From: Alkaliphilus serpentinus
GTDB taxonomy: Bacteria; Bacillota; Clostridia; Peptostreptococcales; Natronincolaceae
DNA: 64,000 nt
Assembly: GCF_009017255.1 (NCBI RefSeq)
Contig: NZ_WBZB01000017.1
Coordinates: 1-64,000 of the forward strand
Reading direction: 5' to 3'
In this document: piece by piece, positions 51,368 through 59,841 of the stretch
Position numbering within the stretch: the first letter of the stretch is position 1
Layout: each line of letters opens with the position of its first letter
Notes under the pieces: model-generated
The model's input: the letters and a program-made list of their open reading frames with translations, nothing else
What the model was told of the DNA's origin: nothing
Databases searched by the model: none
Position numbers and translations under genes: made by a program

Positions 51368-53182
51368 TTGTTAGACGTTAAATGTATAAAAACAGCTATG
51401 GAGTATAGAGAGCTGATAGATATACTAATGTCAGATAAGCACTTTGCTGATGTAGTATTATATCAAGGAAACGTTGTTAATGTACTAACTAGAGAAATCT
51501 ATAGAGCAGATATCGCCTTTAAAGGAAAATATATTCTAATGGTTGGAGATGCAGAAAAGCTTATTGGACCGGATACGATTGTTGTAGATGTTCAAGGTAA
51601 GTATCTATCTCCTGGTTTTATCGACTCCCATATGCACTTCGAAAGTAGTATGTTAACGATTACAGAGTTCTCGAGGCTATCCATACCCTCAGGAACAACA
51701 ACCCTTGTGGCGGATCCCCATGAAATTGGGAATGCCTTAGGACCAATAGGAATCAAAGCCATGGCTGAAGAAGCCAGTGTTGTTCCAAACCATGTACATT
51801 TGGTGGTGCCAGCCCTAACTCCAGATTCCCCGGATTTAGAGACAGCAGGCTATGACATTACCTCCAAGGATATGAAGGAAATTTTAGGCTATCCAAATGT
51901 TATTGGTATAGGAGAGCTACAGGGCTTTAGTAATGCCAAGCACGTTTATAGAAATACACCTGAAGTAATTACAGATTTATTAGCCTCCACCATATATGCT
52001 AGAAGTATTGGTAAAATGGTGGATGGAAATGCTCCTGAGCTTTTTGGGAATGAACTGGCAGCCCATATTATCTCCACAGCGGGTGAGTGCTCATGTCATG
52101 AGACCACTACAAAGGCAGAGTGTGTAGAAAAGCTACGTCAAGGCGTATATGTATTTATGCGGGAAGGATCCACCCAAAGGAATATGGCAGAATGTATTAG
52201 AGCCGTTACTGAAGAGGGTTTTGATTCAAGACGATGCATTTTAGCAACTGATGATATGGTGGCAGAGGATTTAGAAAAGCTAGGCCACATGAATGAAATT
52301 GTTAAGAGAACCATCAATGAAGGTGTTAATCCAGTCGAAGCTATTCAAATGGTAACCATAAATCCTGCAACATACTTTGGATTAAAAGACAGGGGAATAT
52401 TGGCTCCAGGTAAGCTGGCTGATGTAGCCATCATAAGTGACATTAATAATATGGTAGTAGATGCTGTTTTCCTTGAAGGAAAGCTTGTGGCATCTCAGGG
52501 TAAGCTACTAATTGATCTGCCTACCTATACCTATCCAGATGAGGTTAAGCATTCTGTAAAGCGTAACCCAGTTACTGAAGAGGAGTTAAAGATTCCTGCC
52601 AATGGTAGCGAAGCAACAGTAAGATGTATTGGGTTAATTCCAGATCAAAACCTTTCAGATGATCATGAGGTGAGAGTAAAGGTTCAGCAAGGAGCAGTTC
52701 AAGCTGATGTAAGACAGGATGCCCTTTATATTGTTTGTGTTGAAAGGTATGGCAGAAACGGCAGTATCGGAAAGGCTTTAGTTAAGGGCTTTGGTTTAGA
52801 GCAAGGAGCCTTTGCAGAAAGTGTTGCCCACGATACCCATAATATTATGGCCGTTGGCACCAATCTAAAGGATATGGCAGCTGCGATAAACCATGTTATT
52901 GAAATGGGTGGCGGTTTAGCAGTAGCCAAAGGTGGAAGAGTGATTGATGATTTAAGACTTCCAGTTGGTGGCTTAATAACCGATGAGCTAACCGGACCAG
53001 AGGTAAGCTTAAAGATTGCTTCCATTGAAAAAACCGTTAAAGATCAATTAGGTGGTAAGGTTCATGCGCCATTTATGCATTTATCCTTCTTAGCTTTATC
53101 AACAAGTCCTAAGTGGAAAATTACCGATCAAGGCTTAATTGATGTTAACAACTTTGAAATTCTACCTCCTGTTGTAGAATAG
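51368..53182 (+). CDS. Divergent adenine-deaminase paralogue (aminoimidazole deaminase candidate)
   Basis: A 604-residue AdeC-type amidohydrolase with the metal-binding DSHMHFESS (about residues 91-99) and VADPHEIGN, and an adenine-deaminase C-terminal domain. Compared with the canonical adenine deaminase at 59842, residues around the active site differ: CSCHETT instead of TEHECST, ATDDMVAEDL instead of CTDDKHPDDI, and GHMNE instead of GHIDN. It also has an extra N-terminal segment of about 18 residues (VKCIKTAMEYRELIDILM) that could form an amphipathic helix, the usual form of a BMC encapsulation peptide. It lies directly after the vertex gene. Deamination of 4-aminoimidazole to 4-imidazolone is my suggested reaction. 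TTG 51368 follows GGAGGGG. Confidence 0.8.
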   Translation: MLDVKCIKTAMEYRELIDILMSDKHFADVVLYQGNVVNVLTREIYRADIAFKGKYILMVGDAEKLIGPDTIVVDVQGKYLSPGFIDSHMHFESSMLTITEFSRLSIPSGTTTLVADPHEIGNALGPIGIKAMAEEASVVPNHVHLVVPALTPDSPDLETAGYDITSKDMKEILGYPNVIGIGELQGFSNAKHVYRNTPEVITDLLASTIYARSIGKMVDGNAPELFGNELAAHIISTAGECSCHETTTKAECVEKLRQGVYVFMREGSTQRNMAECIRAVTEEGFDSRRCILATDDMVAEDLEKLGHMNEIVKRTINEGVNPVEAIQMVTINPATYFGLKDRGILAPGKLADVAIISDINNMVVDAVFLEGKLVASQGKLLIDLPTYTYPDEVKHSVKRNPVTEEELKIPANGSEATVRCIGLIPDQNLSDDHEVRVKVQQGAVQADVRQDALYIVCVERYGRNGSIGKALVKGFGLEQGAFAESVAHDTHNIMAVGTNLKDMAAAINHVIEMGGGLAVAKGGRVIDDLRLPVGGLITDELTGPEVSLKIASIEKTVKDQLGGKVHAPFMHLSFLALSTSPKWKITDQGLIDVNNFEILPPVVE

Positions 53183-53293
53183 GAGGCTATGAAAGGGGGA
53201 CAGTCATAAACTTTACAGCTTTAGGTGGCACAAAAAAAGAAAGGTTGTATTAGCTTCAAAAAACATATACCAAAAATATGAGGGGGTTTTTTT

Positions 53294-54613
53294 GTGAGTT
53301 TAAGAACCGAAAGTAGTTTCTTAGAAAGAAGGTTTAAGTTAAGTGAACACAAAACCAATGTAAAAACAGAAATCCTTGCTGGTATTACAACTTTCATGAC
53401 AATGGCGTATATCTTAATTGTAAACCCATTGATTCTGTCTGATGCAGGAATGGATTTTGGTGCAGTTTTCACTGCTACTGCACTTTCATCAATTGTCGCA
53501 ATTTTAGTAATGGCTTTTTATGCTAATTATCCCTTTGCTTTAGCACCTGGTATGGGATTAAATGCATTTTTTGCCTACACAGTTGTTCTGCAAATGGGTT
53601 ATTCTTGGGAATTTGCCCTTACAGCAGTTTTAATTGAAGGTATAATTTTTATACTAATGTCTTTTGTTAATGTAAGGGAAGCAATTATTAACTCTATTCC
53701 AATCAATCTTAAGCATGCAGTATCCGTTGGAATTGGATTATTTATTGCATTCATAGGATTAACTGGTGCTGGAGTAGTTAAAACAGGAAATGGAACCATT
53801 GTTGCCTTAGGAGACTTAACAGCAGCAGCTCCTTTACTAGCCCTTTTAGGTATTGTTATTACAGGATTCCTATTGGCTAAAAAGGTAAAGGGTGCTCTTC
53901 TATTCGGTATCCTTGCTACTACCATCATAGGTATACCAATGGGAGTAACCCAATGGCCAGGTTGGAATCTTATAAGTGCTCCTCCTTCATTATCACCAAT
54001 ATTCTTCAAATTTGATTTTGCCAATATATTCACCTTTGATATGCTAGTTGTTGTATTTACCTTCTTATTTGTAGATGTGTTTGACACAGTTGGTACATTA
54101 ATAGGTGTATCATCAAAGGCAAATATGCTAGATAAAGAAGGTAAACTTCCAAGGGCAAAGCAAGCTTTATTTGCTGATGCTATAGGAACAACAGTAGGTG
54201 CTTGTTTAGGAACCAGTACAGTTACAACCTATGTTGAAAGTGCTTCTGGAGTTGCAGAAGGTGGAAGAACTGGTTTAACAGCCCTTTCAACTGGAGCCAT
54301 GTTTGCAATAGCTCTATTCCTTTCACCGCTATTCATCATGATCCCTTCAGCAGCAACTGCACCAGCATTGGTATTAGTAGGTCTATTCATGATGTCACCT
54401 ATCAAGAATATAGATCTTGATGATTTTACAGAAGCCATTCCAGCCTTCCTAACAATCATCATGATGCCTTTAGGCTACAGTATTGCTGATGGTATAGTAT
54501 TTGGTATCGTTTCATATGTATTATTAAAGCTTTTCACTGGTAAAGGTGGTAAAGTATCTCCAATACTATATATATTAGCTGTGCTATTTGTCTTAAAATT
54601 CCTTGTTCACTAA
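53294..54613 (+). CDS. AzgA/PbuG-type purine (NCS2) permease
   Basis: A 439-residue membrane transporter of the NCS2 family, in the hypoxanthine/guanine/adenine subgroup (AzgA, PbuG). Signatures: ETEILAGITTFMTMAYILIVNP, FALAPGMGLNAFFAYTV, VGIGLFIAFIGLTGAGVV, FLFVDVFDTVGTLIGVSSKANMLD and GTSTVTTYVESASGVAEGGRTGL. About twelve to fourteen helices. GTG 53294 follows GAGGGGG. It presumably imports purines for the cluster. The 110-bp gap before it has a GGGGGACAG REP-type word and no purine riboswitch core, so control by the usual PurR/xpt-type riboswitch is not supported. Confidence 0.93.
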   Translation: MSLRTESSFLERRFKLSEHKTNVKTEILAGITTFMTMAYILIVNPLILSDAGMDFGAVFTATALSSIVAILVMAFYANYPFALAPGMGLNAFFAYTVVLQMGYSWEFALTAVLIEGIIFILMSFVNVREAIINSIPINLKHAVSVGIGLFIAFIGLTGAGVVKTGNGTIVALGDLTAAAPLLALLGIVITGFLLAKKVKGALLFGILATTIIGIPMGVTQWPGWNLISAPPSLSPIFFKFDFANIFTFDMLVVVFTFLFVDVFDTVGTLIGVSSKANMLDKEGKLPRAKQALFADAIGTTVGACLGTSTVTTYVESASGVAEGGRTGLTALSTGAMFAIALFLSPLFIMIPSAATAPALVLVGLFMMSPIKNIDLDDFTEAIPAFLTIIMMPLGYSIADGIVFGIVSYVLLKLFTGKGGKVSPILYILAVLFVLKFLVH

Positions 54614-54652
54614 TAGTGGATTATAGGCCATAGGAAGTTAAGGAATAATTTA

Positions 54653-54738
54653 TAGCTCCCATTCCCTTGGGATGGGAGCTAACTTATATCCATAATTTAT
54701 GAGTAGCTATCAAGCTGGTATTGATACTTGCTTGATAG
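54653..54738 (+). other. Two intergenic hairpins before the guanine-deaminase-like gene
   Basis: Hairpin one pairs TAGCTCCCAT (54653-54662) with ATGGGAGCTA (54672-54681). Hairpin two pairs CTATCAAGC (54707-54715) with GCTTGATAG (54730-54738). Neither is followed by a T-tract. They lie in the 186-bp gap between permease and deaminase genes and could stabilise or partition the transcript. Confidence 0.5.
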
Positions 54739-54799
54739 GTGCCCATAAGGCAGCTTAAAGACTTATATTGAAGGAAGCAAAATTTAGGAGGCTAATACG

Positions 54800-56137
54800 A
54801 TGAATAAAATATTAATTAAAAATGCACTTATAGTTACTATGAATAATAGGAGGGATATATTCAAAGGCGACATCTTAATTGAGGGAGATAGAATTAAGGA
54901 AATGTCCCCTAAGTTAGAGATGGAGGCCGATACGGTTATAGATGCCACCGGCAAAACGGTTATACCTGGTATGATACAAACCCATATTCACTTAACCCAA
55001 ACCCTTTACAGAGGTCAAGCAGATGATCTAGAGCTTTTAGACTGGTTAAAACAGAGGGTATGGCCATTGGAGGGATCCCATACAGCAGAGTCTAATTATG
55101 TTTCTGCAAAGTTAGGAATTGCTGAGCTTATTAAGGGAGGAACAACCTCTATAATTGATATGGGGACAGTAAACCACTCTGATTCAATTTTTGAAGCCAT
55201 TGAAGAAAGTGGGTTTAGAGCAATATCTGGTAAGTGTATGATGGACTACGGAATTGGTGTTCCAGACACCCTAATGGAGGATACCAATGAATCTATCAAG
55301 GAAAGTGAAAGGCTGCTGAAAAAGTGGCATGGTAAGGCAAACAACAGAATCCAATATGCTTTTGCACCAAGGTTTGTGGTATCTTGTACCGAAGAGCTTT
55401 TAGTGAAGGTAAGGGATTTGAGTAAGGAATATGGTGTGATGGTTCATACCCATGCTTCTGAAAATAGAGGAGAAATTGAATTGGTTCAAAGGGATAGAGG
55501 CATGAGAAATGTACTATATCTCGACAAACTGGGAATGACTGGTGATCAGCTGATTCTTGCCCATTGTATCTGGTTGGATGACGAGGAAATGAAGATTTTA
55601 GCAGCAACTGGTACGAAGATTTCCCACTGTCCAAACTCTAATTTAAAGCTTGCATCAGGGATTGCAAAAATACCAGAGTTATTGGAGATGAATGCTTCTG
55701 TATCAATTGCAGCCGATGGAGCTCCTTGCAATAATAACCTTGACATCTTTAAGGAGATGAGAAGTGCAGCCCTGATTCAAAAAGCAAGATTATTAAGCCC
55801 AACTGTAATGCCAGCCCATAAGGTATTTGAGTTAGCAACCATCGGTGGAGCTCAAGCAATGGGAATGGAAAAGGAACTTGGAAGTCTAGAAGTAGGTAAA
55901 AAGGCAGATATAGTTATTCTAGATTTAAATAAAATCCACTGCAGTCCTTCCGATGAGGTGGATGTTGTATCGAGAATTGTTTATTCAGCTGATGCCTGTG
56001 ATGTTGACACTACAATAATTGACGGAAAAATTGTAATGAAAAATCGGGAGCTTTTAACCTTGTCGGAGAAGGAAATTATGGAGGACTCCAACAGACTGGT
56101 AAAACAGCAAATTCAATTGGCCAATGTAAAAAAATAA
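54800..56137 (+). CDS. Amidohydrolase of the guanine deaminase/SsnA/MtaD group
   Basis: A 445-residue mononuclear metal amidohydrolase of the group containing guanine deaminase, SsnA, methylthioadenosine/S-adenosylhomocysteine deaminase and 5'-deoxyadenosine deaminase. Metal ligands: MIQTHIHLTQT (two His), VHTHASEN, LAHCIWLDD, and the aspartate in SIAADGAPCNNN. In a purine-degradation cluster guanine-to-xanthine deamination is the natural role, but the NNNLDIFKEMR segment is also seen in nucleoside-type members, so a deaminase for guanine or a related purine is as far as I go. AGGAGG precedes ATG 54800. Next are the purine hydroxylase subunits. Confidence 0.85.
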   Translation: MNKILIKNALIVTMNNRRDIFKGDILIEGDRIKEMSPKLEMEADTVIDATGKTVIPGMIQTHIHLTQTLYRGQADDLELLDWLKQRVWPLEGSHTAESNYVSAKLGIAELIKGGTTSIIDMGTVNHSDSIFEAIEESGFRAISGKCMMDYGIGVPDTLMEDTNESIKESERLLKKWHGKANNRIQYAFAPRFVVSCTEELLVKVRDLSKEYGVMVHTHASENRGEIELVQRDRGMRNVLYLDKLGMTGDQLILAHCIWLDDEEMKILAATGTKISHCPNSNLKLASGIAKIPELLEMNASVSIAADGAPCNNNLDIFKEMRSAALIQKARLLSPTVMPAHKVFELATIGGAQAMGMEKELGSLEVGKKADIVILDLNKIHCSPSDEVDVVSRIVYSADACDVDTTIIDGKIVMKNRELLTLSEKEIMEDSNRLVKQQIQLANVKK

Positions 56138-56193
56138 TGTTTGATAAGGGGGAGAGGATACTTCCCCCCTTTCATATAGAGGAGTGAAAAGTA

Positions 56194-57114
56194 ATGGATA
56201 TAAAAAACGTATTCCAAGCAAAAGATGTACCTGAGGCTATTAACTTATTAGATCAATACGGGGAAGCTGCAAAGGTTATTGCTGGAGGTACAGACATTAT
56301 AATTGCTTTAAGAGAAAATCACGTTAAGGTATCGGTTTTAGTTGACATATCATCCATTAAAGAGCTAAAGGAAATAAAGACTTCAGATGATTGGGTTGAA
56401 ATGGGGGCGGCTGTTACCTTTACAGAGGTGATGGATTATTTTAAGGGTCATAAGGAATACTCAGGTTTAATTGAAGCTGCTTCATTAGTAGGATCACCCC
56501 AAATAAGAAATGCAGCTACTATTGGCGGGAATATATGTAACGCCTCACCAGCGGCCGACTTTGTACCACCTTTACTGGCTTTAGACGCAGTTCTTACAGT
56601 AGAAGGTAAAGAAGGTAAAAGAGAAGTTCGATTAGAGGATTTCCTTTTAGACAAGGGTAGGGTAGATTTAAACAAAGGAGAGCTTCTTACTACCATTAAA
56701 TTTATAAGGCTTCGGAAGGGTCAAACTGTGACCTTTAGTAAGCTAGGCTTAAGAAAGGCTCTAGCCATATCAAGACTTTCTACAGCGGTTTATTTGGAAA
56801 TAGATGATGACGAAAAGTGTGCAGAGGTGAGAGTTGCCAGTGGGTCCATCGGAAAGCATGGCCTTAGAGAAAGGGTTGCAGAAGAATCCCTAAAGGGAAA
56901 GAATTTAGATAAAGCTGCTATAGATGAAGCCTCAAAGGTTTTAAGTAACGAAGTAGAAAAAAGACTTGCTGGCCGTTCCAGCTGTGAGTTTAAAAAGGAC
57001 GCAGTAGAGGGAATATTCCTGAAGGCAGTAGAAAAGGCAATGGTGCACAACGGGGACGGTTCTTATTGTGCAATGGGCACTCAATATTATCCCAGAGCAG
57101 CGGGAAAGGAATGA
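56194..57114 (+). CDS. xdhB: Purine hydroxylase FAD-binding subunit
   Basis: A 306-residue FAD-binding subunit of a molybdenum hydroxylase (xanthine dehydrogenase/CoxM family). AGGTDIIIALRE (FAD pyrophosphate loop), GSPQIRNAATIGGNICNASPAAD and RKALAISRLSTAVYLEI mark the domain. The last about 20 residues are abnormal: a REP-type repeat (57044-57072) reads in frame as VHNGDGSYCAM-type sequence near residues 284-293, replacing or extending the normal end. GAGGAGTGA precedes ATG 56194. Its partner genes follow immediately. The enzyme would oxidise hypoxanthine (or another purine) to xanthine and pass electrons through FAD. Confidence 0.92.
   Translation: MDIKNVFQAKDVPEAINLLDQYGEAAKVIAGGTDIIIALRENHVKVSVLVDISSIKELKEIKTSDDWVEMGAAVTFTEVMDYFKGHKEYSGLIEAASLVGSPQIRNAATIGGNICNASPAADFVPPLLALDAVLTVEGKEGKREVRLEDFLLDKGRVDLNKGELLTTIKFIRLRKGQTVTFSKLGLRKALAISRLSTAVYLEIDDDEKCAEVRVASGSIGKHGLRERVAEESLKGKNLDKAAIDEASKVLSNEVEKRLAGRSSCEFKKDAVEGIFLKAVEKAMVHNGDGSYCAMGTQYYPRAAGKE
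57044..57074. repeat. REP-like repeat copy B inside xdhB
   Basis: This copy has inverted ends TGCACAA (57044-57050) and TTGTGCA (57066-57072) around a GGGGACGGTT core and matches the intergenic copy at 47262-47291 in 29 of 30 bases. It is read in frame as the C-terminal part of the FAD subunit. Confidence 0.8.
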
Positions 57115-57121
57115 TAATAAA

Positions 57122-57598
57122 ATGAAAACCATAAATGTAAAGATCAACGGTGAAAATTACACCCGTGAAATTAACGAAGATATGAGATTACTGGATTTTA
57201 TTAGAGATGAGCTAAAGCTCTATGGTACAAAAGAAGGCTGTGGTGAAGGTGAATGTGGTGCCTGCACTGTGATAATGGATGGAGTAACAGTGAACTCTTG
57301 TATGGTGATGGCCTTTCAAGCTAATAACAAGGAAATATTAACAATAGAAGGTATGGAGGATGAAAAGGGTCTTCATCCTATTCAACAAGCTTTTTTAGAT
57401 GAAGGAGCAGTTCAATGTGGTTTTTGCATACCAGGGATGGTACTGTCAGCTAAAGCCCTCTTAGACAAAAATCCAAAGCCTTCACGAAAGGAAATTAAAG
57501 AAGGTATATCTGGAAACCTATGCAGATGTACAGGTTATAACAAAATCGTGGATAGTATCGAAAAGGCTTCCCAATATTTAGAGGGGGAGGATCAATAA
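57122..57598 (+). CDS. xdhC: Purine hydroxylase [2Fe-2S] subunit
   Basis: A 158-residue iron-sulfur subunit of a molybdenum hydroxylase. It has the plant-type ferredoxin cluster (GCGEGECGACTVIMDGVTVNSC) in the first half and the helical second cluster (CGFCIPGMVLSAKALL, NLCRCTGYNKIV) in the second. It carries electrons between Mo and FAD. I choose ATG 57122 because the family starts with MKTINVKINGE; a longer frame from 57068 overlaps the FAD gene. It overlaps the following gene by one base (ATGA-type junction). The symbol follows the common naming and may differ between species. Confidence 0.93.
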   Translation: MKTINVKINGENYTREINEDMRLLDFIRDELKLYGTKEGCGEGECGACTVIMDGVTVNSCMVMAFQANNKEILTIEGMEDEKGLHPIQQAFLDEGAVQCGFCIPGMVLSAKALLDKNPKPSRKEIKEGISGNLCRCTGYNKIVDSIEKASQYLEGEDQ

Positions 57599-58860
57599 TG
57601 AAGAAAAATCTAGAGGTTGTAGGAAAAAGCGTCATCAGAGTGGATGGATTTTCAAAGGTTACCGGCAAGGCCACCTACTCTCAGGATTTAACGATGGATA
57701 ATATGCTATGGGGAAAAACCCTAAGATCTACAAAGCCCCATGCTAACATAAAGCTGAATTTAACAAAGGCAGAGGTCATTCCTGGAGTGGTACGTATTCT
57801 AACCTATAAGGATGTACCCCATAATCATCATGGAGTGGTTTTTAAGGACCACGAAGTTTTAAGTAGTGGAAGGGTTCGCTCAATAGGTACTCCCATTGCC
57901 TTTGTGGTGGCAGAAACCGAAAAAATTGCGGTAGAAGCAATGAAGGCAATAGAAGTGGAATATCAGGAGTTGGAGGCAGTCTTCGATCCTGTTGAAGCCA
58001 TGAAGGAGGATGCACCTAAGGTCCATGAAAATGGCAATCTTCTCTATCACTATAAGCTTAGATTGGGAGATGTAGATGCTGCCTTTAAGGAATGTGCTGT
58101 AATTGTTGAGAATCAATACAAAACCTCAATGGTTGACCATGCTTTTTTACAGCCAGAGGCAGGTATAGCTTATTTAGAGGAGGATATGGTGGTGGTTTGT
58201 GCTGCTACTCAATACCCCCATTTTGATCAGCTTGAAATTGCTGAGGCGCTGGAAGTTCCTACAGAAAAGGTGAAGGTATTAAATCCAGCCGTTGGTGGTG
58301 CCTTTGGTGGTAGAGAAGATATTACAATGCAAATACATCTGGCATTGGCTTCAAAGCTAACGGGAAGGCCAGTAAAAACGGTTTACTCTAGAGAAGAATC
58401 CTTTGTAGCCCATAGTAAAAGACACCCAATGATTATGAGCTATAAAACCGGAGCAGATAAAAACGGTAAGCTTATAGCTATGGAGGCTAAGATTGTAGGA
58501 GATACTGGAGCCTATGCATCATGGGCCATTAACGTTTTAAGAAAGGCAGGAGTCCACGCAACTGGGCCCTATGAAATACCCAATGTCAAGGTTGATAGCT
58601 ATGCCGTTTATACCAATAATCCCTTTGCAGGGGCCATGAGGGGCTTTGGTGCAACTCAAACACCTATTGGTCATGAGCAGCAAATGGATATGTTAGCAGA
58701 AAAGCTTAATATGAACCCTTTAGAAATAAGATTTTTAAATGCATTAAAAAAAGGCTCAAAAACTGCAACCGGTCAGATTCTAGAAGAGAGCTTCCCTTTG
58801 AAGGAATGCTTAGAGGTATTAGAAAAAGCCTTTAAAAAAGATGCAAAGGGGGTTGAATAA
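57598..58860 (+). CDS. Purine hydroxylase molybdenum subunit, N-terminal part (split)
   Basis: A 420-residue protein equal to the first half of the large molybdenum-cofactor subunit of xanthine-dehydrogenase-type enzymes: the ab-hammerhead domain (SVIRVDGFSKVTGKATYSQDL) and the first Mo-binding domain (AATQYPHFDQLEIAEAL, NPAVGGAFGGREDITMQIH, FAGAMRGFGATQTPIGHEQQMDMLAEKL). It ends where other proteins continue with the second Mo domain, which is encoded by the next gene. A clean stop and a new ribosome binding site show that this is a true split, as in nicotinate dehydrogenase of Eubacterium barkeri, rather than a sequencing error. Confidence 0.9.
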   Translation: MKKNLEVVGKSVIRVDGFSKVTGKATYSQDLTMDNMLWGKTLRSTKPHANIKLNLTKAEVIPGVVRILTYKDVPHNHHGVVFKDHEVLSSGRVRSIGTPIAFVVAETEKIAVEAMKAIEVEYQELEAVFDPVEAMKEDAPKVHENGNLLYHYKLRLGDVDAAFKECAVIVENQYKTSMVDHAFLQPEAGIAYLEEDMVVVCAATQYPHFDQLEIAEALEVPTEKVKVLNPAVGGAFGGREDITMQIHLALASKLTGRPVKTVYSREESFVAHSKRHPMIMSYKTGADKNGKLIAMEAKIVGDTGAYASWAINVLRKAGVHATGPYEIPNVKVDSYAVYTNNPFAGAMRGFGATQTPIGHEQQMDMLAEKLNMNPLEIRFLNALKKGSKTATGQILEESFPLKECLEVLEKAFKKDAKGVE

Positions 58861-58861
58861 T

Positions 58862-59836
58862 ATGAAGAAACGTGGATTTGGCTACGGATGCATCTTTTAT
58901 GGAACAGGTTACGGCAATGGCTTCCCCGACATATCTAGATCTATTGCTGAGCTTGATACAAAGGGGCATATTAATATTTATGTAGGAGCAACAGAAGTGG
59001 GGCAAGGGGCTAAGACAATTCTAGGACAAATAGCTGCAGAAGCCCTGGATGTACCTGTTGAAATCGTTACTTTAATCCATGAAGACACCAGCATTACCCC
59101 TGATGCAGGTACAGCTGCTGCCAGTCGACAAACCTATAATACAGGAAATGCTGTTAAGATCTCTGCTGAGGAGTTAAAGAAGGAAATCATAGTTGTTGCC
59201 AAGGGTTTATTAAATGAAGACCACCTAGAAATCAGTAATGGAGTAATTAGATCTAATACTTCTGATAAAACCCTGACGCTAAAGGACATTGCCGAAGCTT
59301 CTGGCGGAGGTTTTTTAAGAAAAGACGGGATATTTCAGGCCAACACAACAGAAATGGACCCGGAAACAGGTCAAGGGAATCCCTATTGGCCTTACACTAT
59401 AAATGCCTATGCAGTTGAGGTTGAGGTAGATACAACAACTGGAATAGTAGATATCATCAGAGCTGCATGCAGTCAGGACGTTGGTAGAGCCATTAACCCT
59501 AGTCTTGTTGAAGGTCAGATAGATGGCGGTTTTGCAATGGGGTTAGGCTATGCAATCTTTGAAGATATTAATTTAGATAAAGGTAGAATAAAGCATAATC
59601 GCTTTACCAATTATTTAATTCCAACAGCTTTAGATATGCCAGAGATAGAAAAAATTATTGTAGAGGATCCTGAGTCTACAGGACCCTTCGGAGCAAAGGG
59701 AATAGGGGAGCCTGTTATGATAGCCGCTGCACCGGCAATACTAAATGCTATATATGATGCAGTGGGTGTAAGGTTAACAGAGATTCCTGTAACTCCTGAA
59801 AAGCTTTTAAAGGCCTTAAAGAAAAGGGAGGGATAA
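58862..59836 (+). CDS. Purine hydroxylase molybdenum subunit, C-terminal part (split)
   Basis: A 324-residue protein equal to the second Mo-binding domain of a molybdenum hydroxylase: VGATEVGQGAKTILGQIAAEAL, AASRQTYNTGNAVK, SQDVGRAINPSLVEGQIDGGFAMGLGYAIFED, and the catalytic glutamate in GPFGAKGIGEP. It works with the preceding gene product as one large subunit. ATG 58862 has AAAGGGGG 9 bases before it. In the similarly organised clostridial enzymes the Mo carries a labile selenium ligand (not selenocysteine); whether that holds here cannot be seen from sequence. The following adenine deaminase begins after six bases. Confidence 0.9.
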   Translation: MKKRGFGYGCIFYGTGYGNGFPDISRSIAELDTKGHINIYVGATEVGQGAKTILGQIAAEALDVPVEIVTLIHEDTSITPDAGTAAASRQTYNTGNAVKISAEELKKEIIVVAKGLLNEDHLEISNGVIRSNTSDKTLTLKDIAEASGGGFLRKDGIFQANTTEMDPETGQGNPYWPYTINAYAVEVEVDTTTGIVDIIRAACSQDVGRAINPSLVEGQIDGGFAMGLGYAIFEDINLDKGRIKHNRFTNYLIPTALDMPEIEKIIVEDPESTGPFGAKGIGEPVMIAAAPAILNAIYDAVGVRLTEIPVTPEKLLKALKKREG

Positions 59837-59841
59837 ATTGT

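Noticed and set aside
53183-54799. Purine or guanine-sensing riboswitch next to the permease and deaminase genes
   Set aside because: I looked for the conserved purine-aptamer loops and did not find them. Only simple hairpins without T-tracts and a REP-like word are present.
57598-59836. Frameshift or nonsense mutation in the molybdenum subunit gene
   Set aside because: The first part ends cleanly at the domain boundary, the second has its own ribosome binding site and start, and both keep full motif sets. Similar natural splits are known.
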